Shown in pieces: positions 33,842 through 34,287 of a stretch of DNA of 34,287 nt. The stretch spans positions 120,850-155,136 of the forward strand of contig NZIK01000027.1 in NCBI GenBank assembly GCA_002691625.1, written 5' to 3'. Origin of the DNA: Alteromonadaceae bacterium (GTDB lineage: Bacteria; Pseudomonadota; Gammaproteobacteria; Enterobacterales; Alteromonadaceae). Position numbers and translations under genes: made by a program. Position 1 is the stretch's first letter, and each line of letters opens with the position of its first letter. Under the pieces are notes generated by a model. The model was not told the origin of the DNA and made no database searches. It saw only the letters and a list, made by a program, of their open reading frames with translations.

Positions 33842-34287
33842 GAGCCTGTATTTCCTTGATTGGGGTTAACATGCTTAATACCTTTCATCTTCTCGGCGAG
33901 TTCCGGCGGCATGTATTCTTCGTCGTGTTTAGCCAGAACTTCTTCGGCTTCAATCACACCGGATTCCAGCAACACACCGGTAGCGACGATGCCCTGCCCT
34001 TCACGAAACAAATCAGGCAGGATACCGGCATAACGTACCGTAACCTGCGGACCGGTATCGATAAGATTAAAGCTCACCGCCAGTGATTCTGAATCCCGAC
34101 TCACAGTGCCCGGTACCACCATGCCACCAATTCTCAGGCGCTGACCGACCGTCGGTTTTACCCCTTCTTTGCCCTCGACGATTTCAGAGGGCGTATAGAA
34201 CAAATCGATATTGTCGGTCAATGCGAATAGCATCAGCGTGATCGCACCTACAATCAGTAAACCTATGCCACCAACGGCAGCGAGTCG
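33838..34287 (-). CDS. ccmE: Haem chaperone CcmE (start outside window)
   Basis: Periplasmic, membrane-anchored chaperone that binds haem covalently and delivers it to CcmF. The frame stays open to the window edge, where it reads [20 protein letters not shown]. That is the single N-terminal membrane helix, so only the first several residues are missing. An internal ATG at 34233 would remove most of this helix and is not the start. Then follow [13 protein letters not shown], the OB-fold [34 protein letters not shown], and the haem-attachment histidine and nearby tyrosine in [14 protein letters not shown] (counterparts of His130 and Tyr134 in E. coli). It overlaps ccmF by 4 bp. ccmABCD are presumably just outside. 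Confidence 0.95.
   Translation of the reverse strand, partial: RLAAVGGIGLLIVGAITLMLFALTDNIDLFYTPSEIVEGKEGVKPTVGQRLRIGGMVVPGTVSRDSESLAVSFNLIDTGPQVTVRYAGILPDLFREGQGIVATGVLLESGVIEAEEVLAKHDEEYMPPELAEKMKGIKHVNPNQGNTGS

Noticed and set aside
1-34287. Mobile elements, CRISPR arrays, toxin-antitoxin or phage-defence genes, tRNA or rRNA genes
   Set aside because: None seen. The supported genes are housekeeping or surface-polysaccharide genes and no repeated spacer pattern or transposase was found.

Overview
The window looks like chromosomal backbone of a marine-type gammaproteobacterium, most likely in or near the Alteromonadaceae. That placement is an inference from gene order (suhB / trmJ-cysE-iscR ... 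ndk-rlmN-pilW-rodZ-ispG), from the kps and ccm genes and from protein style. No 16S or other marker is present. I see no insertion sequences, prophage, CRISPR, tRNA or rRNA. Coding density is high, and the two window edges cut ispG (left) and ccmE (right).

Region 1 (1-14200, all minus strand). Read in the transcription direction it is trmJ, cysE, iscR, iscS, a 314-bp gap, sufB, sufC, sufD, sufS, sufA, sufT, sufE, then ndk, rlmN, pilW/pilF (with a C-terminal LysM domain), rodZ and ispG. In many gammaproteobacteria the same flanking genes surround iscRSUA-hscBA-fdx-iscX. Here iscR and iscS remain, but everything between iscS and ndk is a SUF system. Three 25-bp sequences resemble the IscR type-1 operator. 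Two lie head to tail at the iscR promoter. One, matching 23 of 25 consensus positions, overlaps the -35 box of a separate sigma70-like promoter in front of sufB. So the regulator from one Fe-S pathway appears wired to the machinery of the other. This is the most interesting part of the window.

Region 2 (14292-20453). suhB stands alone on the plus strand and ends in a bidirectional terminator shared with galU. On the minus strand are wecA-like, two family-2 glycosyltransferases, ugd and galU: a small surface-polysaccharide set that makes UDP-glucose, UDP-glucuronate and a lipid-linked first sugar.

Region 3 (20454-25570, plus strand). A 349-bp divergent leader carries a possible promoter and a possible RfaH/ops element. 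It precedes an unknown lipoprotein gene and an ABC-type capsule export module, kpsD-kpsM-kpsT-kpsE, with tight or overlapping joints. The kpsC/kpsS genes usually associated with this pathway are not in the window.

Region 4 (25571-28716, plus strand). A structured 182-bp leader, a POT-family peptide/proton symporter (GTG start), a strong terminator, then a small two-helix membrane protein gene overlapping galE, and a bidirectional terminator.

Region 5 (28728-34287, minus strand). The end of a cytochrome c maturation operon, ccmE-ccmF-ccmG-ccmH-ccmI, runs with 1-4-bp overlaps straight into mlaA, the outer-membrane lipid-asymmetry lipoprotein.
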